29,551 nucleotides of DNA from positions 1-29,551 of the forward strand of contig NZ_CP026689.1 of the NCBI RefSeq assembly GCF_002949735.1. The letters are read 5' to 3'. The notes below the pieces were generated by a model. The model ran no database searches and was not told where the DNA came from. It was given only the letters and a program-made list of their open reading frames with translations. The translations under genes and the position numbers were made by a program. How positions within the stretch are numbered: the first letter of the stretch is position 1; the number at the start of each line of letters is the position of its first letter. The DNA is from Nostoc sp. 'Peltigera membranacea cyanobiont' N6. GTDB taxonomy: Bacteria > Cyanobacteriota > Cyanobacteriia > Cyanobacteriales > Nostocaceae. This document shows, one piece after another, positions 26,828-29,551 of the stretch.

Positions 26828-29551
26828 ATGATTGGCAACCAAACCAAAGGTAAAAGCTTTCGCGGACTCCTTGACTATCTCTCTAACAAAGAGCAGTCAT
26901 CTTTAATTGGCGGCAATATGTTTGGCACAAATGCCAGAGAACTGGCCAGAGAATTTCGACTGTCTCGACAACTTAACCCAGAAGCGGAGAAAGTAGTTCA
27001 CCATGTTTCGCTCTCACTAAGCCCAGGCGAACAGCTAGACAATGATACTTGGTGCCTTGTAGCCGACAAGTACATCGAGGAAATGGGTTACACAGCTAAC
27101 CAATATGCCATCTACCGCCACAGCGACCGCAACCACGACCATATACACATTTGTGCTAGTAGAATCAGTTTGGATGATGGCAAGATTACCCGTGATAGCT
27201 GGGAATATGTGCGCTCTGAAAAAATCATTCGCCAGCTAGAACTAGAATATGGGTTACAGCAGACCCTCAATAGCAAGGAGAAACTGAGCCGCGCCCCCAG
27301 CTATGGGCAACAGCGACGAATCGAAAGGGAACAACTAGAATACGAGCTAGGTTTGAGAAACACGCCGCCACAACAGTCAATCAAAACCCAACTAATTGAA
27401 CTAATCGACCGCGCCATAGTAGATAAACCGACTATGCCCCAACTGGTTGAGCGATTGCAATTACAAGGTGTAGAAGTTCGTCACGGATTAACACGCAACG
27501 GTAAAAGTAAAGGCATCTCGTACTCGTGGAATGACCAGAAATTTAGCGGCACATCTTTGGGGCCTGCCTACACATTCCCAGGTTTACAAAAACATAAGGG
27601 GATTGACTACCAGCCCCAACGGGATGATGAGCGTATTGAGAATCTGTTAAAGAATCCTAAACAGCAAGCAGTGGAGAGCCAAAGATTCATAAATACAATC
27701 TCTGACTTTATTGAACAGTCAGTAGTTGATGATGCCTTGGTTGAAACGTTGCCACAATTAACAGAACAACTATCCGGGTATCAGCAGCAACTAGCTAATA
27801 ATAAAACCACATTTGACGACCTGGAAACCGCGATTGTTAATGAAGATCAACGACTATCATCACAAAAAGCTGTGGATGCAATCTCTGACTTTATTGAACA
27901 GTCAGTAGTTGATGATGCTTTGGCTGAAACGTTGCCACAACTAACAGAGCAACTATCTCAATATCGGCAGCAGCTTGAAGCAGGAAAAACTGCATTCGAC
28001 GACCTGGGAGCCGCGATTGTTAATGAAGATCAACGACTATCATCACAAAGAGCAGTGGATGCAATCTCTGACTTTATTGAACAGTCAGTAGTTGATGATG
28101 CCTTGGCTGAAACGTTGCCACAATTAACAGAACAACTATCTATTTATCGGCAACAACTCTTTCGAGCTAAAACTGCATTCAATGACTTTGAAACAGCGTT
28201 GACGACTGAGTTGCAATCCCACGCAGATCAGAAAGCAATTTTGTCAATCTCTGATTATATTGAGCAATCAGCTATCGAGTCAGCTTTAACTGAAACAGTA
28301 TTAGGATTAACAGAGCAACTATCTCAATATCGGCAGCAACTCCTTGGAGCTAAAACTGCATTCAATGACTTTGAAACAGCGTTGACGACTGAGTTGCAAT
28401 CCCACGCAGATCAGAAAGCAATTTTGTCAATCTTTGATTATATTGAGCAATCGACTGTCTCTTCAGCATTAACTGAAACAGTATTAGAATTAACACAACA
28501 ACTTTCTCAAAATCAGCAGCAGCTATCAGCCGGAAGAACCATATTCGACGACCTGGAAGCAGCGATTGTTTATTTGGAGCAACTCCATAGATCGCAAACA
28601 ACAGTAGACGCAATTGCTCTTAATAAAACTCCAACTATAACCACAGATGAACCAAAGCTAAAAGATAATCTTTCAGCCGAGTTATATGAGTATTACAGTG
28701 CCGACTTGCAAAACTTATTAGTGACTGACCGAGATAAAGAAATTGCTATACGGGCGCTATTAGATAATAAGCCATCTGAGGAGGTTGAAGAAATTATCTT
28801 TGCCAGTCCAGCCGGATGGACTACTAATGAAGCCAGAGAATTGGTACTAATTGCTAACAATCAACTGGCACACTTACAAGAACAACCTCAGTTTACACCC
28901 CCAGAAGAGGATGAGAGTAAAAGGCGAGTATTACACTATTACCTCACTCAACAACGCGCCCTAACCAATTTCCTTGTGCAACCATTACAACGCCAGGGGT
29001 TGGCTTATATAGATCAGCAGGCTCAGGTTGTGTTTATCAAGCGGGATTTAGATGGTGAAAAGTCAGGCGCACTGGTTTGGGATACCGCACGTTTTGACAA
29101 TCGTTGTACGGAGTACCCCGAAAACAGCGATGGGCTACGCCCCGCCGGAGGCGATCGCTCTCCTGGGTGGTTTCACCTGAAATTAGGTGGAGAGGCAGAC
29201 GATAAAATCGAGAGAGTATTCTTGTGTGACTCCCCCATTGATGCGCTGACAATGGCAGAGATTGACAGGAATGGAAACAAGGGGCAACCACCAGTTAGAA
29301 CAATGTACATGGCAGTGGATAGCCCGGATAACTTGCCGTTTGAGGTACTTAGAAATATCAGCAGAATTGGGTTGGCATTTAATAACGATGATCTTGGTAA
29401 TGAAGCTGCCCAGGTCGTGAAGTCAATGTTACCCCAGGCTAAAAGAATTGCACCCAAGGGACAAAGTTGGAATGAGGTTTTTGTTAGAGAGCGGCGGCAG
29501 CAGCAAGAGATGCTGGAGCAAAAGCAACGCTCTAGGGGTTTTAGTCGGTAA
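26828..29551 (+). CDS. Relaxase (MOBP-type) with repeat region and DUF3991/Toprim-like tail
   Basis: A 907-residue protein in three parts. (1) N-terminal relaxase domain (1-~150): FRGLLDYLSNKEQ gives candidate nucleophile Tyr17, and YRHSDRNHDHIHICASRI (96-113) carries the metal-binding histidines (His103, His105, His107). (2) Residues ~291-595: five 61-residue repeats, probably a helical spacer. (3) C-terminal DUF3991/Toprim-like region (KRRVLHYYLTQQRALTNFLV, GALVWDTARFDN, ERVFLCDSPIDALTMAEI, RIGLAFNNDDLGNEAA), whose usual Toprim Glu and DxD are changed to Asp and N-N-D-D. It nicks oriT and leads the strand into the recipient. A dispersed DNA repeat is embedded in frame near 29132-29160. The stop codon is the last three bases of the window. 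Confidence 0.9.
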   Translation: MIGNQTKGKSFRGLLDYLSNKEQSSLIGGNMFGTNARELAREFRLSRQLNPEAEKVVHHVSLSLSPGEQLDNDTWCLVADKYIEEMGYTANQYAIYRHSDRNHDHIHICASRISLDDGKITRDSWEYVRSEKIIRQLELEYGLQQTLNSKEKLSRAPSYGQQRRIEREQLEYELGLRNTPPQQSIKTQLIELIDRAIVDKPTMPQLVERLQLQGVEVRHGLTRNGKSKGISYSWNDQKFSGTSLGPAYTFPGLQKHKGIDYQPQRDDERIENLLKNPKQQAVESQRFINTISDFIEQSVVDDALVETLPQLTEQLSGYQQQLANNKTTFDDLETAIVNEDQRLSSQKAVDAISDFIEQSVVDDALAETLPQLTEQLSQYRQQLEAGKTAFDDLGAAIVNEDQRLSSQRAVDAISDFIEQSVVDDALAETLPQLTEQLSIYRQQLFRAKTAFNDFETALTTELQSHADQKAILSISDYIEQSAIESALTETVLGLTEQLSQYRQQLLGAKTAFNDFETALTTELQSHADQKAILSIFDYIEQSTVSSALTETVLELTQQLSQNQQQLSAGRTIFDDLEAAIVYLEQLHRSQTTVDAIALNKTPTITTDEPKLKDNLSAELYEYYSADLQNLLVTDRDKEIAIRALLDNKPSEEVEEIIFASPAGWTTNEARELVLIANNQLAHLQEQPQFTPPEEDESKRRVLHYYLTQQRALTNFLVQPLQRQGLAYIDQQAQVVFIKRDLDGEKSGALVWDTARFDNRCTEYPENSDGLRPAGGDRSPGWFHLKLGGEADDKIERVFLCDSPIDALTMAEIDRNGNKGQPPVRTMYMAVDSPDNLPFEVLRNISRIGLAFNNDDLGNEAAQVVKSMLPQAKRIAPKGQSWNEVFVRERRQQQEMLEQKQRSRGFSR
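27698..28612 (+). repeat. Five exact-length 183-bp tandem repeats inside the relaxase gene
   Basis: Units begin at 27698, 27881, 28064, 28247 and 28430, every one 183 bp (61 codons), and a sixth partial begins at 28613. Each encodes a variant of ISDFIEQSxVxxALxETLxx followed by LTEQLSxYxQQL. Units 1-3 share one first half, units 4-5 another. The second halves of units 3 and 4 are nearly identical at DNA level, showing that copies were made by unequal crossing-over out of phase with the protein repeat. Confidence 0.9.
29132..29160. repeat. HIP1-containing dispersed repeat embedded in the relaxase frame
   Basis: GGGCTACGCCCCGCCGGAGG is followed by CGATCGCTC. It is a GC-rich palindromic element typical of Nostocales intergenic DNA, here read as SDGLRPAGGDRSPGW inside the DUF3991/Toprim-like domain without breaking the frame. 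Confidence 0.6.

Overview
The window looks like a mosaic plasmid of a filamentous, heterocyst-type cyanobacterium (Nostoc/Anabaena group). Evidence: the HIP1 octamer GCGATCGC occurs many times (for example 949, 14658, 17263, 17287, 18709, 21437, 22822, 29152); there are several pentapeptide-repeat proteins; the replication protein is of the cyanobacterial CyRepA1 type; and short dispersed palindromes of the GGCTACGCC / GCTTCGC kind are frequent. I see no rRNA, tRNA, CRISPR array or intact insertion sequence. The last base is the final base of the relaxase stop codon, so the window may be a complete circular plasmid cut at that point. This is an inference only.

Layout. 1-3.2 kb is accessory DNA: a DUF1963-like protein, pentapeptide genes, one truncated pentapeptide copy, a truncated ParA, and a protein with an MGEAKRRK N-terminus. 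3.4-4.6 kb holds a ParA / ribbon-helix-helix (RHH) partition pair with TCTGGTTT direct repeats. 4.9-10.1 kb carries cargo: two membrane-anchored unknowns, a PIN toxin with an excisionase-type antitoxin, a FimB-type tyrosine recombinase beside the remnant of another integrase, and a UPF0175/DUF3368 toxin-antitoxin pair. 10.2-12.3 kb has a direct-repeat array upstream of an RHH/coiled-coil protein, then an Apea-like HEPN protein. 12.4-13.6 kb has two related hexamer arrays (CTGTCY and GTGTCY) around a pentapeptide gene. 13.6-19.3 kb is one long minus-strand operon of nine genes, starting with a ParM-like actin and ending with a membrane-anchored FtsK/VirD4-like ATPase. A divergent CopG-type RHH gene faces it across four evenly spaced CTTCNGAAG palindromes. 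20.3-23.2 kb is the replication gene. 23.6-24.3 kb is a second MGEAKRRK protein. 24.4-25.8 kb is a minus-strand pair (a DNA-binding-type protein and a ParA/TraL-like ATPase broken by a one-base frameshift). It diverges from MobC and the relaxase (26.4-29.55 kb) across a ~650 bp gene-free region with about ten GGCTACGCC units, the likely oriT.

How the parts fit. Replication (CyRepA1), segregation (ParA/RHH and ParM with a small partner), and mobilization (MobC, relaxase, TraK/TraL-like pair, possible coupling ATPase) make up the backbone. Toxin-antitoxin pairs stabilise it. Several backbone modules each have their own short-repeat array, and several have broken paralogues (ParA, integrase, FtsK-like C-terminus, pentapeptide), suggesting past fusion or recombination between related plasmids. 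The most interesting part is the ParM-to-FtsK-like operon together with the duplicated 'ATPase C-terminus plus xTGTCY array' unit. I know of no described system that links an actin-like segregation protein to a membrane DNA-pump-like ATPase in this way.
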